DNA of 60,169 bases from Spirochaetales bacterium (lineage in GTDB: Bacteria; Spirochaetota; Spirochaetia; JAFGXN01). A model generated the notes under the pieces. That model made no database searches and was not told where the DNA came from. It saw only the letters and a program-made list of their open reading frames with translations. Position numbers and translations under genes: made by a program. The DNA lies in the NCBI GenBank assembly GCA_016936615.1, contig JAFGXN010000131.1, positions 1 to 60,169 of the forward strand. The letters run 5' to 3'. Positions 35,379-44,545 of this stretch are shown here, one piece after another (within the stretch, counting starts at the first letter, position 1; every line of letters begins with the position of its first letter).

Positions 35379-35394
35379 TTTTCACCTCGCAATA

Positions 35395-35432
35395 AAAAAC
35401 CCCCTTGAAATCAATTTTTCAAGGGGGTTTTT
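35395..35432 (+). terminator. Terminator of the flavodiiron gene
   Basis: CCCCCTTGAAA pairs exactly with TTTCAAGGGGG around a six-base loop, with AAAAAA before and TTTTT after, so it can act in both directions. Confidence 0.92.
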
Positions 35433-35668
35433 AGTTCGAAGTACACTGCCCTGGCAGGGTGGATTAGTTCTTCGAACTCTCTTTAACTTCCTGCTTGGCA
35501 GTGATCCCTGCTGGCAATGCTTCGCATTACCCACGCAGGGGTTGAGGTATACCTCAACCTGAACTGCCCTGGCAGGTTGTTTGAGTTCATTCTGAACTCT
35601 CTTTAACTTCCTGCTTGGCAGTGGGTACACTGCCCTGGCAGGGTGTTTGAGTTCATTCTGAACTCAAA
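35433..35668. repeat. Array of palindromic intergenic repeats
   Basis: A cluster of inverted repeats fills the gap between the flavodiiron gene and proS. Arms AGTTCGAAG/CTTCGAACT (35433-35478) enclose CACTGCCCTGGCAGG. A 20-base perfect palindrome GGTTGAGGTATACCTCAACC lies at 35540-35559. GAGTTC-ATTCT-GAACTC occurs twice (35583-35599 and 35649-35665). A 30-base segment (35474-35503) is repeated exactly at 35594-35623. CTGCCCTGGCAGG occurs three times. The same unit recurs near 46.99 kb. It looks like a REP/BIME-type dispersed element, reaching to within two bases of the proS stop codon. Confidence 0.85.
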
Positions 35669-35669
35669 C

Positions 35670-37103
35670 TTAATAACTCTTCGCAAATATTGCTAGGTTT
35701 TTGGCTTTTTTGTTGCAGCAGACGCAGGTTCCTTCTATGTTTTCTTGTCGGTCGAATGGGAGGACTCGTATGGTTGCTTTTGTGGCTTCTTTGATCTTAG
35801 CTTCGCATTCGCCTGAACCGCACCATAGAGATTCAGCAAAGCCGCCTTCGCCTTCATTGAAGAATTTCAGGAATTCGTCATAGTTGTTTATTTCAAATGT
35901 ATTTTCTTCTCGGTAAGCCCTAGCTTTTTCTAGCAAGGCAACCTGCATATCTTTTAAAATTTCATCTAGTGTATCAGAGATTTTGTCAAATTCTACAAAT
36001 ATCTTCTCGCCACTGTCGCGCCTAACAAGCACAGCTTTTCTATTCTCCATATCACGAGGACCTACTTCAATCCGCACTGGCATTCCGCACATCTCCCACT
36101 CCGAATATTTCCATCCAGGTGAGTTAGTGTCATCATAATCTTTGACAATTCTAAATTTTTCTGCAAGTATCTTATAAATTGAATCAGCATAATCAAGAAC
36201 TTCATCCTTGTTCTTCGCCTTGTAGATTGGAATCAATACTGCATCTTGTGGCGCAACCTTTGGAGGAAGCACAAGACCCTTATCGTCAGAATGGGTCATT
36301 ATCAAAGCGCCTATCAATCTGGTAGAAACTCCCCAGCTCGAAGCCCATACATAATCTAACTTGCCTTCTCGTGTCTGAAAGGTCACATCAAAGGCCTTTG
36401 CAAAGTTCTGCCCAAGAAAATGTGAAGTTCCCGCCTGTAGTGCCTTCTTATCTTGCATCATTGCTTCAATAGCATAGGTATTTATTGCTCCAGCAAACTT
36501 CTCTGACTGCGATTTAACACCTGTCAAAACTGGAACTGCCAAGATACCTTCCGCAAACTCTTTATATACATTCAACATCTTAATAGTCTCTTCTTCAGCC
36601 TCTTCAGATGTCTCATGGGCAGTATGTCCCTCTTGCCACAAAAACTCAGTTGTTCGCAAGAACATTCGAGTACGTTTTTCCCATCTAATAACATTTGCCC
36701 ACTGGTTCAGTAGCAATGGCAGATCTCGATATGATTGAATCCACTTCTTGTACATACTCCAGATAATTGTCTCAGATGTTGGTCGCAATACCAATGGTTC
36801 TTCAAGCTCAGATCCACCTGCATGAGTAACTACAGCTAGCTCAGGAGAGAACCCCTCGACATGTTCAGCCTCTTTTTTTAAAAAACTTTCTGGAATTAAC
36901 ATTGGGAAATAAGCATTTGAATGTCCAGTTGCCTTGAACATCTTATCTAAATTCGACTGGATAGCCTCCCACAACGCATAGCCTCTTGGTCGAATAACCA
37001 TACAACCCTTCACTGGCGAATAATCTGCTAACTTCGCGTTCAAAACAATATCAACATACCAGTCTGAGTAACTTTCAGACCTCGGAGTAATCTTTTCTGC
37101 CAT
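35670..37103 (-). CDS. proS: Prolyl-tRNA synthetase, archaeal/eukaryotic type
   Basis: The start is the ATG at 37103 ([16 protein letters not shown]), preceded by GAGG; the track's TTG lies inside that site. The product has 477 residues. It is a class II aminoacyl-tRNA synthetase charging tRNA-Pro. It lacks the inserted editing domain of the longer bacterial type and has instead the C-terminal zinc-like domain of the short archaeal/eukaryotic type ([13 protein letters not shown] and [10 protein letters not shown] give a Cys cluster). Other landmarks are [45 protein letters not shown] split across motif 2, and [14 protein letters not shown]. Such enzymes occur in several spirochaetes, where they replaced the bacterial form. 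It is monocistronic. Confidence 0.94.
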   Translation of the reverse strand: MAEKITPRSESYSDWYVDIVLNAKLADYSPVKGCMVIRPRGYALWEAIQSNLDKMFKATGHSNAYFPMLIPESFLKKEAEHVEGFSPELAVVTHAGGSELEEPLVLRPTSETIIWSMYKKWIQSYRDLPLLLNQWANVIRWEKRTRMFLRTTEFLWQEGHTAHETSEEAEEETIKMLNVYKEFAEGILAVPVLTGVKSQSEKFAGAINTYAIEAMMQDKKALQAGTSHFLGQNFAKAFDVTFQTREGKLDYVWASSWGVSTRLIGALIMTHSDDKGLVLPPKVAPQDAVLIPIYKAKNKDEVLDYADSIYKILAEKFRIVKDYDDTNSPGWKYSEWEMCGMPVRIEVGPRDMENRKAVLVRRDSGEKIFVEFDKISDTLDEILKDMQVALLEKARAYREENTFEINNYDEFLKFFNEGEGGFAESLWCGSGECEAKIKEATKATIRVLPFDRQENIEGTCVCCNKKAKNLAIFAKSY

Positions 37104-37119
37104 TTTACACCTCAAAATA

Positions 37120-37152
37120 AAAAAAATAGACAGACAACATAAGTTATCTGCC
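37120..37152 (-). terminator. Terminator of the DUF2259 gene
   Basis: On the minus strand GGCAGATAAC pairs with GTTGTCTGTC (two G-U) and TATTTTTTTT follows, just upstream of proS. Confidence 0.75.
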
Positions 37153-37200
37153 TTTTAGAATATCATTTATAGAAATTGCAATCAAGTAAGAGAAAATAAA

Positions 37201-37881
37201 TTATTTCAATTTTACAGTTTCAACCATATATCTAATAGAAAAACCATCTCCATCAATCTCTTTCTTCTCAATCACAAAGACAAGACTCTTGCAATCTGGA
37301 GACTTTATCACTTGAGCCACACTATAACCAAGGACACCTTCCCTCTTGTAGTTAGGATTCCCCACTTTGTACTGAACCATCGACCCATCCCCATCTGTAA
37401 TAGTCAAATTAAGGTAAAAAGAGGAAACTGTCTTTCCATTTTTTTTCTCAACAGATGGAACAAGCTCATACTCATACTCTTTTTTTTCTGAAAAATCCCT
37501 AAAATTCATATTCAGAGTATCGCCATCATCTGCCTTCACATAGATCATTCGGCCAACAACTGCGTGGTTAATAGTCCACTTTGCGATATTTGTAGAGATA
37601 TTACGCAACGCATTAAGCATCGCACCCTCAGGAGAGAGCCCCGAAACCGCAGTGCGAGTAAACTTGTAACGGTAGATACCATCTTTTACAAAACTATTCT
37701 TTGCAACATCTACGCAAAATACATTGGTATAGACATCTCCTTTTTCTGAAATTCCATACTCCGAAAATAAAAAATATTTTGAATCCTCTGAAAATCCTAA
37801 GTTTTTAAACGATGCGACATCTCCAGCAAAGGCTAAAGTTGTCAGACACATAGCTGTAATTATTAGAAAAATTTTTTTCAT
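37201..37881 (-). CDS. DUF2259-type secreted protein
   Basis: A 226-residue exported protein with a type I signal peptide ending at LAFAGD. The mature part begins ASFKNLGFSEDSKYFLFSEYG and continues DVYTNVFCVDVAKNSF, which matches the spirochaetal DUF2259 family as I remember it. The middle contains strand-rich sequence (YEYELVPSVEKKNGKTVSSFYLNLTI). No catalytic motif is visible. It is probably periplasmic, of unknown function. It is a single gene between proS and the divergent membrane protein. Confidence 0.75.
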   Translation of the reverse strand: MKKIFLIITAMCLTTLAFAGDVASFKNLGFSEDSKYFLFSEYGISEKGDVYTNVFCVDVAKNSFVKDGIYRYKFTRTAVSGLSPEGAMLNALRNISTNIAKWTINHAVVGRMIYVKADDGDTLNMNFRDFSEKKEYEYELVPSVEKKNGKTVSSFYLNLTITDGDGSMVQYKVGNPNYKREGVLGYSVAQVIKSPDCKSLVFVIEKKEIDGDGFSIRYMVETVKLK

Positions 37882-37943
37882 GAATAAAATCCTCCATTTT
37901 TAGTATCGGAAGAAATGAAAAACTCTTAAATAAAGTATTTGTA

Positions 37944-37972
37944 TTTACAAATAAATAACTAAAAACTATAAT
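37944..37972 (+). promoter_or_regulatory. Promoter of the polytopic membrane protein gene (leaderless type)
   Basis: TTTACA (37944-37949), 17 bases, TATAAT (37967-37972), then six bases to the ATG at 37979. There is no Shine-Dalgarno. Confidence 0.75.
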
Positions 37973-37978
37973 AGATAC

Positions 37979-38803
37979 ATGACAATAAAGACTCGAAACA
38001 TACTTTTGATATCTCTTTTGATAGTTACAATCTTTCCTATATCACTATACCTTTATTCTTCGATCTTCTTGTTGTCAGAATTGAACAACAGTGTCTTCGA
38101 ATTTTTCTATCCTGAGCTTGCTACACGCCCAGTAAAATATCTAATATTCTCAACTGGGGTGATGTTGCTCTACAGCGTGGTATCAAGTATTGTAACTTTT
38201 TTCTATTTCAGACGAACTGCATCTACTGAGATTTTCTTCTTTCTTTGCTTCCTCGCAACAATCTCATTCGAAGCACTCAAACCTTTTTCTGCCTCTTTCA
38301 TTGCGGCAAACATGGCAGACTACTACATCCTTATTTTTTCAAAACTCATCTATTTCGGTTATCTGCTTGGCTCATCCTTCCTTCTGATAGGAGCCTTCTT
38401 CTCAAAAGGTATAGACTACAAGAAAAACGAGTTAATCTTTGCCCTAATCACCATAACAATACTCTACATGGTCCTTAAAATACCATTCTACTCTATGGAA
38501 AATTTTGATAACAACTTTATATTCAGCCCATCTCTCAAAAATGAATTATTCATAGGAAGCATCTTGGCAGTTGTCTCTGGCGCTATTATCTATCTTCATT
38601 CAGGAATTAAACAGGCAAACAAAGATTTAATCCTTGCCGGAGTCGGCTATATAATGTTGATAACTTCAAGAGAGCTAATATTACAACTCCCCAACTTCAA
38701 CTCTGTGTATGTACCAACAATATTCTTACTACTACAAATTCCACTGATCCTCGGAACCTTTCTATTTGTAAAAAAAATCCACAATATTTATTTGTGGTAC
38801 TAA
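37979..38803 (+). CDS. Polytopic membrane protein, unknown function
   Basis: A 274-residue inner-membrane protein with about eight predicted hydrophobic helices (for example ILLISLLIVTIFPISLYLY, FSTGVMLLYSVVSSIVTFFY, LIYFGYLLGSSFLLIGAFF and FIGSILAVVSGAIIYL). The N-terminus is basic. No transporter or enzyme motif is visible. The layout recalls the membrane half of 7TM sensory receptors, without a signalling domain. It precedes a chemoreceptor gene by 60 bases, but that gene has its own promoter. It probably has a leaderless mRNA. I do not recognise the family. Confidence 0.7.
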   Translation: MTIKTRNILLISLLIVTIFPISLYLYSSIFLLSELNNSVFEFFYPELATRPVKYLIFSTGVMLLYSVVSSIVTFFYFRRTASTEIFFFLCFLATISFEALKPFSASFIAANMADYYILIFSKLIYFGYLLGSSFLLIGAFFSKGIDYKKNELIFALITITILYMVLKIPFYSMENFDNNFIFSPSLKNELFIGSILAVVSGAIIYLHSGIKQANKDLILAGVGYIMLITSRELILQLPNFNSVYVPTIFLLLQIPLILGTFLFVKKIHNIYLWY

Positions 38804-38804
38804 T

Positions 38805-38833
38805 TTGCAATCCCTACCTATTTTGTCTAAAAT
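38805..38833 (+). promoter_or_regulatory. Promoter of the chemoreceptor gene
   Basis: TTGCAA (38805-38810), 17 bases, TAAAAT (38828-38833). The AGGGG ribosome binding site is about 20 bases further on. It is sigma70-like; I see no sigma28 motif. Confidence 0.6.
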
Positions 38834-38863
38834 TTGACATATATAGAAATAAGGGGATACCAG

Positions 38864-40669
38864 ATGAAGGGATTCAAAAAAATTAAGACAAGAATGATTG
38901 TCCTATTTGGAGGAATATCAACAATTCTTCTAATTGTGTTTTCAATAGTAATTATCACTCTCGTAGCAAGAGTACAAAACAAGATAGTTAACGAGCTTTC
39001 TACTGAAATCTCGAAGGCAAGAGGAGCAGAGGTAGAGAAGTGGCTTGATGGACATCTTAATGAGATGAAAGCCTTTGCCGCTCTCGAAGTAATCAGAGGA
39101 AATAACTTCGAGGAGATTGGTAAATATCTACAACGAAGACACTCGAATCTCAACCCACAACAACTTCAAGTATTCTTCGCAGATCTAGAAGGAAAAGCCA
39201 TAACCTCTTCTGGAGTTCCAGCGAATATTGCAGATAGAGAATACTTCATAGACATCATGAAAAAAGGGAAAAAGTCGACAGTAAGCCAAGCAATTAAAAG
39301 TCGTGCCTCTGATAATATCGTGGTAGTTGTAGCTACTGAAGTCCTAGATTTTAACGGAAACAGAATAGGAATAATAGGAACAACAATATCTACAGAAAGC
39401 CTCTCTGAGGTTGTAAACAGCATGGTCTACCGCGGAGAAAATGTTGGATCAATAATTGATGGAAACGGTTGGGTAGTTGCCCACGCAAAAGAAGAGATGA
39501 TCATGACAATAAACTTTCTCGATGCAGAAGGATACACAGATTTAGAAATTATTGGAAACGATATTGTAAAAGGAATAGCTGGCAACAAGGAATTTATCCG
39601 CCCAAGCGGAGAGAGAGTAGATGCAATCTATGCACCAATACCGAATACTCCAAACTGGGCAGTTGCATACCTTATCCCACACAAAGCACTAAGCAGCGAT
39701 TTAAACAAACTCATCACAATAGTTTTAATTATTGTCCTTTTTATGATCCTCGGAATTATAATACTTGCAATAACTATTTCAAATATAATCTCCCGCCCAA
39801 TACTTAATGCAGTGAAGATTGCTGAATCTCTCTCAACAGGGGATATAAACTTTTCTATTGCAAAAAAAGATCTCAAACGGCAAGATGAGATAGGAACTCT
39901 ATCGGTAGCATTCCAGAAGCTCAAAACAAAGCTAAACAACGTTGTTAAAAATATACAAAATGCAGTAAGCGAGGTATCTAAAGGTAGCCACGAGGTCAAT
40001 AGCTCAGCACAAGAGATGTCGATGGGTGCTAGTGAACAAGCAAGCTCGACAGAGGAAATTTCAGCTTCAATGGAGCAGATGAGTGCTAGCATAAAGCAAA
40101 ACAGCCAAAATGCAGCAGAGACTGAAGCTATAGCAAAAGACTCAGCACACAATGCGGAAAAAGGTGGGGAAGCAGTAGATAAGACTGTGAATGCAATGAT
40201 TCAAATTGCTGACAAGATCACGATAATCGAAGAGATAGCACGAAACACCAATCTGCTAGCCTTGAATGCAGCTATCGAGGCAGCACGAGCAGGCGAGCAG
40301 GGGCGGGGATTCTCTGTAGTTGCTTCAGAGGTGAGAAAACTCGCTGAACGAAGCCAGAAGGCTGCAGGAGAAATCAAGGAGTTGTCGACCGACAGCGTAG
40401 CAATAGCAAAGAAGGCAGGGGAGATGCTCTCTCTTATAGTTCCGGATATCAAGAAAACTGCAGATCTAGTCCAAGAGATAAATTCTGCAAGTTCAGAACA
40501 ATCAGCTGGATCAGACCAGATTAACAGTGCAATACTACAACTTGATAAAGTTGTTCAGCAGAACGCAGCAGCATCCGAGGAGATGGCTGCAATGGCAGAG
40601 AGCCTCTCAGATCAGTCAGAATCATTACAGAAGATAATGCTATTCTTCAAAACTGATGAAAATAAATAA
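38864..40669 (+). CDS. Methyl-accepting chemotaxis protein with Cache sensor
   Basis: The start is the ATG at 38864 ([11 protein letters not shown]) behind AAGGGG, ten codons inside the track ORF, giving 601 residues. It is an inner-membrane chemoreceptor. TM1 is about residues 14-38. A periplasmic double-Cache-like ligand domain follows to about 280 ([20 protein letters not shown], then [14 protein letters not shown]). TM2 is about 288-312, then a HAMP domain, then the signalling domain. Its hairpin tip reads [31 protein letters not shown], followed by [17 protein letters not shown]. CheA/CheW signalling to flagella is implied, as expected for a motile spirochaete. Cache domains usually sense amino acids, organic acids or other small molecules; the ligand is unknown. 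Confidence 0.95.
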   Translation: MKGFKKIKTRMIVLFGGISTILLIVFSIVIITLVARVQNKIVNELSTEISKARGAEVEKWLDGHLNEMKAFAALEVIRGNNFEEIGKYLQRRHSNLNPQQLQVFFADLEGKAITSSGVPANIADREYFIDIMKKGKKSTVSQAIKSRASDNIVVVVATEVLDFNGNRIGIIGTTISTESLSEVVNSMVYRGENVGSIIDGNGWVVAHAKEEMIMTINFLDAEGYTDLEIIGNDIVKGIAGNKEFIRPSGERVDAIYAPIPNTPNWAVAYLIPHKALSSDLNKLITIVLIIVLFMILGIIILAITISNIISRPILNAVKIAESLSTGDINFSIAKKDLKRQDEIGTLSVAFQKLKTKLNNVVKNIQNAVSEVSKGSHEVNSSAQEMSMGASEQASSTEEISASMEQMSASIKQNSQNAAETEAIAKDSAHNAEKGGEAVDKTVNAMIQIADKITIIEEIARNTNLLALNAAIEAARAGEQGRGFSVVASEVRKLAERSQKAAGEIKELSTDSVAIAKKAGEMLSLIVPDIKKTADLVQEINSASSEQSAGSDQINSAILQLDKVVQQNAAASEEMAAMAESLSDQSESLQKIMLFFKTDENK

Positions 40670-40675
40670 TAAGCA

Positions 40676-40710
40676 CAAAAAAGGGAAGACAAAGCGCTTC
40701 CCTTTTATTT
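40676..40710. terminator. Bidirectional terminator between the chemoreceptor gene and lgt
   Basis: AAAAGGGAAG and CTTCCCTTTT form a ten-base stem with an eight-base loop between two convergent genes, followed by T-rich sequence. Confidence 0.85.
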
Positions 40711-41846
40711 TATTTTTTCTTATTACTCTTTTTCTTAGGTTCACTCTTAGAATTATTTGAAGACTCTTTTACAACTTCAAGCAACTTCTGAGTCAATGTT
40801 GGCTTCTTAGGCTTCTCGGTAGTATCTGCACCAGGAAGATAGACACTAGCAACATCCAACCCCTTAAGCCTATCACGTTTGTCCATATACTTAAATATAA
40901 AATACAAGACGACACCAGCAACAACCATCAAGAAACACAATATCTGCCCCATTGAAAAATTCAAAAACGACTCTAACAAGGCAGGATTATCCTTAGATGG
41001 GAAAAATTTAATAATATATCCAAGTCCCTCATCAGGCTCTCTGTAATACTCAATCACAAATCTAATAACACCATAAAGCGCTACATACATAGAAGCAACA
41101 GCGCCATCAAACTTCTTGAATCTCTTGACAATAAACCAGAGAATCAGCCACAAGAAGATCCCCTCGAAGAATGCCTCGTATAACTGCGAAGGATGTCTTG
41201 GCAAAAAGAAAACCTCTCGACCATAATGATAGACTGACTCAATGTTAAACTTCGCCGCTAACTCCTTAGCCCAAGGTTGATAAGCATCAGTAGAAGCACC
41301 AGGAAAAACCATTCCAAAACCAGTCCTTGAAACCTTTCCCCAAAGCTCAGCATTTATAAAATTCCCCAATCTACCAAAGGTATACCCAAGAGGAATCCCT
41401 GCACAAGCCATATCTACAATACGTCTAAACTTCAACTTATTTCGCCAGCAATAATACAAAAATCCAAGAGCGCCACCAACAACTCCACCATGAAAGCTCA
41501 TACCTTGCAACCCAACCAATTTACCATCGCGAAATGGCCAAAAGATAAGCCACGGACGAGTCAAATAATAGGTCGAACCCTCATATATGATTACAGAAAA
41601 AAGCCTAGCACCAAGAAGCAGACCAATAATACAAGCAAAGAAGACACCCGAACTATGAGTCTCTGTCAGCTTAATCTCCGCCCTCTTGTTCTGTAGCTTA
41701 AACAATCCATAAGCAATAGAAAACGCAACAATATACATCATTCCGTACCATCGAATATTACCAAGAAAGCCAAGAAGGCCCTCTTTACCTGACCACCAAA
41801 AAAATATCTCTGGGTGTATCCACTCTGGGAATTTTACATATAACAT
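40710..41846 (-). CDS. lgt: Prolipoprotein diacylglyceryl transferase
   Basis: A 378-residue polytopic enzyme that attaches diacylglycerol from phosphatidylglycerol to the lipobox cysteine of prolipoproteins in the inner membrane. The signature GRLGNFINAELWG is at residues 158-170, and GMSFHGGVVGG (about 115-125) carries the conserved His. I chose the ATG at 41846 over the GTG one codon upstream because its spacing from AGGAG is better. It is longer than the usual 260-300 residues because of a lysine/serine-rich cytoplasmic tail (SSNNSKSEPKKKSNKKK). It is the second gene of an operon with the ParA-like ATPase. With lspA it supplies the lipoprotein pathway used by many genes here. Confidence 0.95.
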   Translation of the reverse strand: MLYVKFPEWIHPEIFFWWSGKEGLLGFLGNIRWYGMMYIVAFSIAYGLFKLQNKRAEIKLTETHSSGVFFACIIGLLLGARLFSVIIYEGSTYYLTRPWLIFWPFRDGKLVGLQGMSFHGGVVGGALGFLYYCWRNKLKFRRIVDMACAGIPLGYTFGRLGNFINAELWGKVSRTGFGMVFPGASTDAYQPWAKELAAKFNIESVYHYGREVFFLPRHPSQLYEAFFEGIFLWLILWFIVKRFKKFDGAVASMYVALYGVIRFVIEYYREPDEGLGYIIKFFPSKDNPALLESFLNFSMGQILCFLMVVAGVVLYFIFKYMDKRDRLKGLDVASVYLPGADTTEKPKKPTLTQKLLEVVKESSNNSKSEPKKKSNKKK

Positions 41847-41874
41847 CACAACTCCTCACAAGATTAAATCTTCT

Positions 41875-43017
41875 CTATAATTTATACCCTGAATTCACAG
41901 CTTTTACAAGCTTTCGTTTTATTAACATATTCTCTTTTTTTAAACTATTTATCTCAAATTGCTGAGTCCTGATTGTCTCAAGCAAATCTCCCTCTGTCAA
42001 TGCTCCAGTATTAAGCAAATCCTTAATCTCCGCAATCCTAAGATCAAAATCATTACTTGCCTCTTCATTCGCAATCTGATAACTATCCTCAATAGCCTCG
42101 TAATCAAAATCCTCTTCAGATAAAGGTGACAGCTGCACAAGTTTCTCACTAATTCTAAAGATCGCCTGAGAGAGAACAGCTTGTGGCTTATAGACAATAA
42201 TCGGCAACCGCGAAGAGAGAGCAACATCCTGCAAATGATCCTTGTAGATTACCCCTAAGTGCTCCATATCAACACCAAGATACTCCCGACATGAGACCCT
42301 TAACTTCTGAGCCTTAAAACTATCCTTTGGATCATCAATCATATTAAAGACAAGCCGCGGACAAAAAACCTTAAACCTCTTATCAAATTTTTCATAACCC
42401 TTAGGATCTTTTGCCTTCAGAATCTCTAGCAATCTCGGCACATACAATCTCTGCAAAGAGTTCCCATCTTTCTGAAGATGCTCAAGATAGGCGGTTGCTG
42501 GACTTTTCTGCCCAAAAGAGGTGGAAATAAGGCGAAAAACAATGTTTTTCAAAAAAAGATAAGCATTCAAGGTAGCGGTCAAAGATGGCGTTGTAACAAT
42601 CACCCCCTCAGACGAAGCGAGGAAGAGATCAAGAGTATTCATATTTGTCCCAGCCCCCAGGTCAATTATAACAAAGTCAGCCTTGATTCCTTTTAAATCT
42701 TTAAGGATTTTTCTTTTTTCAAAAAACTTAATATTTGCCAGACCAGGAATCTCAGCTTCGCCAGGAAGTAATCTCAGATTTGAATACTCAGTATCAATAA
42801 TAAAATCATTTATATCTGAATCCTTATTCTGCAGATAATGACCTATCCCTGTCGTAACAGAACGAATTCCCAAAATTGTGTGCGCATTGCTTGCTCCAAG
42901 ATCAAGATCCACAAGAACCACACTAAAACCTGCCTGACCAAGCGCAATAGACATGTTAACAGCTAACAATGATTTACCTACTCCGCCCTTTCCACTAGCT
43001 ATTGGAATTATTCTCAT
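41875..43017 (-). CDS. ParA/MinD/FlhG-like ATPase
   Basis: A 380-residue protein of the SIMIBI P-loop class. The deviant Walker A KGGVGKS is at residues 10-16, the A' strand is VDLDLGASNAHT, and the B strand is FVIIDLGAGTN. The C-terminal part is an extension of about 110 residues with a charged helical end (TIRTQQFEINSLKKENMLIKRK), probably a short coiled coil. FlhG/MinD relatives set flagellar number or the division site; spirochaete versions are often large, as here. GAGGAG precedes the ATG. It heads an operon with lgt (28-base gap) and is divergent from the S41 protease. Polar or flagellar placement is inferred from the family only. Confidence 0.85.
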   Translation of the reverse strand: MRIIPIASGKGGVGKSLLAVNMSIALGQAGFSVVLVDLDLGASNAHTILGIRSVTTGIGHYLQNKDSDINDFIIDTEYSNLRLLPGEAEIPGLANIKFFEKRKILKDLKGIKADFVIIDLGAGTNMNTLDLFLASSEGVIVTTPSLTATLNAYLFLKNIVFRLISTSFGQKSPATAYLEHLQKDGNSLQRLYVPRLLEILKAKDPKGYEKFDKRFKVFCPRLVFNMIDDPKDSFKAQKLRVSCREYLGVDMEHLGVIYKDHLQDVALSSRLPIIVYKPQAVLSQAIFRISEKLVQLSPLSEEDFDYEAIEDSYQIANEEASNDFDLRIAEIKDLLNTGALTEGDLLETIRTQQFEINSLKKENMLIKRKLVKAVNSGYKL

Positions 43018-43114
43018 AACTTAAACTCCTCAAATTTCTATTTTTTTATAAAAAAAACATCGAAACAATAGACAAAAAGTAATATAATGTCTCATATAGT
43101 ATAGGAGATTTATC

Positions 43115-44545
43115 ATGAAAAATAAAGAACGTTTTTTATGGGCAACAGGAACAATTTTACTTATTTTGACTTTTATAGTCTTTTCAATAAGTTTTACAGT
43201 AAAAAACAACCTAACCCTAACTTCTGCGGAGGACAAACAGGCAGAGGTCAAAGACTACATGCAAGATATGGAGGAAACTTTTAATTTTATATTAGGAAAT
43301 TATGTAGAAGAGGTAGATCCAAAGGTTCTCTACGAAGGCGCGATGTCTGGGCTTTTTGAATCACTAGAAGATCCGCACTCTACTTTTCTTACAGAAAAAG
43401 AGATTCAAGATCTAACAAAGAACACACTTAAGGGAGAGTATGGCGGGGTTGGGCTCTACATCCAGAAGAAAGACCCATCTACTCTTGATGCAAAATCACT
43501 AGAGACAGATAAATTTGTTATAATATCAGCTCCCATCGAGGGAACTCCAGGATTTAAGGCTGGGCTTCATGCACTTGATATGATAACCCACATAGATGAT
43601 GAGCCTGTAGATGAGATTACAATCGATGAGACAGTTAGCAGACTCACAGGGCCAGTCGGAACAGATGTTAAGGTCTCAATATTACGCAAGCCAAATATCA
43701 AATTCGATGTTGTCCTTACTCGGGCAAAGATTGAAGTTCCAACAGTCAAGACTACAATGATAAATGATGATATTTTCTATATCAAGATTATCTCCTGGTC
43801 TGCACATACTCCAGACCGAATCAAAGAGGCTCTCCAAGAGGTTGAAGAGAAGAACATAAAACAAATAATTGTAGATGTGAGGAACAACCCTGGAGGATTA
43901 TTAAACTCTGTAACCAAGATTGCAGATTTTTTCCTATCAAAGGGAAAAATTGTAAGCACAAAGGGCAGAACTGATCAAAGCATCTCAGTTGCAAAGGCCT
44001 ATCCTCAGACAACAATAGTATCAAAAGATGTCAAAGTAGCTGTTCTTATGAATGAGTTTTCAGCATCAGCTTCAGAGATCTTCGCCGGTGCGATGAAAGA
44101 TTCTGGACGAGCCAAGACCTTTGGAACAACCACATACGGCAAAGGCTCAGTACAAATCCCAATGGCAGTGGGGAACACTGGCTACAAGCTAACAACTAGC
44201 CTCTACTACTCACCATCAGGAAGAAAGATTGATAAGCAAGGTGTCGAACCCGACTTCGAGGTAAAAGAGAAGGAACTTAGCGAAGAGGAGATTAACTCAC
44301 TTCAGAAGCTATTTGAGAACAAATATATAGAAAACTTCCTTGAAAAAAACTCTAATCCTTCAGCGTCCAAGATTGATGAGTTCTTAAAGATGTTGCGAAA
44401 CAAAGAGATTATTCTTGAAGAGAGATTGCTACGAAAGCTAATACAGAATGAGATAAATAGAAGCCTAGACTTCCCACCAATTATCGATATTGAGTTCGAT
44501 ATTGTGCTAAGAAGAGCTATGGAATTTCTTGAGACTGGAAAATGA
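43115..44545 (+). CDS. C-terminal processing protease (S41 family)
   Basis: A 476-residue exported serine protease. An N-terminal signal anchor (TILLILTFIVFSISFTV) is followed by a helical region with DPHSTFLTEKEI, a PDZ domain (about residues 110-200; GVGLYIQ to VKVSILR) and the protease core. The catalytic Ser sits in NEFSASASEIFAG and the Lys in TTYGKGSVQ. The oxyanion region is VDVRNNPGGLL. A C-terminal helical extension of about 90 residues follows. It trims or degrades periplasmic proteins. TAGGAG precedes the ATG and a TATAAT is at 43083-43088. The rsmE ATG overlaps its stop codon. Confidence 0.95.
   Translation: MKNKERFLWATGTILLILTFIVFSISFTVKNNLTLTSAEDKQAEVKDYMQDMEETFNFILGNYVEEVDPKVLYEGAMSGLFESLEDPHSTFLTEKEIQDLTKNTLKGEYGGVGLYIQKKDPSTLDAKSLETDKFVIISAPIEGTPGFKAGLHALDMITHIDDEPVDEITIDETVSRLTGPVGTDVKVSILRKPNIKFDVVLTRAKIEVPTVKTTMINDDIFYIKIISWSAHTPDRIKEALQEVEEKNIKQIIVDVRNNPGGLLNSVTKIADFFLSKGKIVSTKGRTDQSISVAKAYPQTTIVSKDVKVAVLMNEFSASASEIFAGAMKDSGRAKTFGTTTYGKGSVQIPMAVGNTGYKLTTSLYYSPSGRKIDKQGVEPDFEVKEKELSEEEINSLQKLFENKYIENFLEKNSNPSASKIDEFLKMLRNKEIILEERLLRKLIQNEINRSLDFPPIIDIEFDIVLRRAMEFLETGK

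Noticed and set aside
35438-35630. Short ORFs in the track across the repeat array
   Set aside because: They are open only because the repeats lack stops in those frames; they contain translated palindromes and no start signals.
35433-35668. Repeat array read as a CRISPR
   Set aside because: The units are palindromic, of unequal spacing and without spacer-like unique segments. No cas genes are present.
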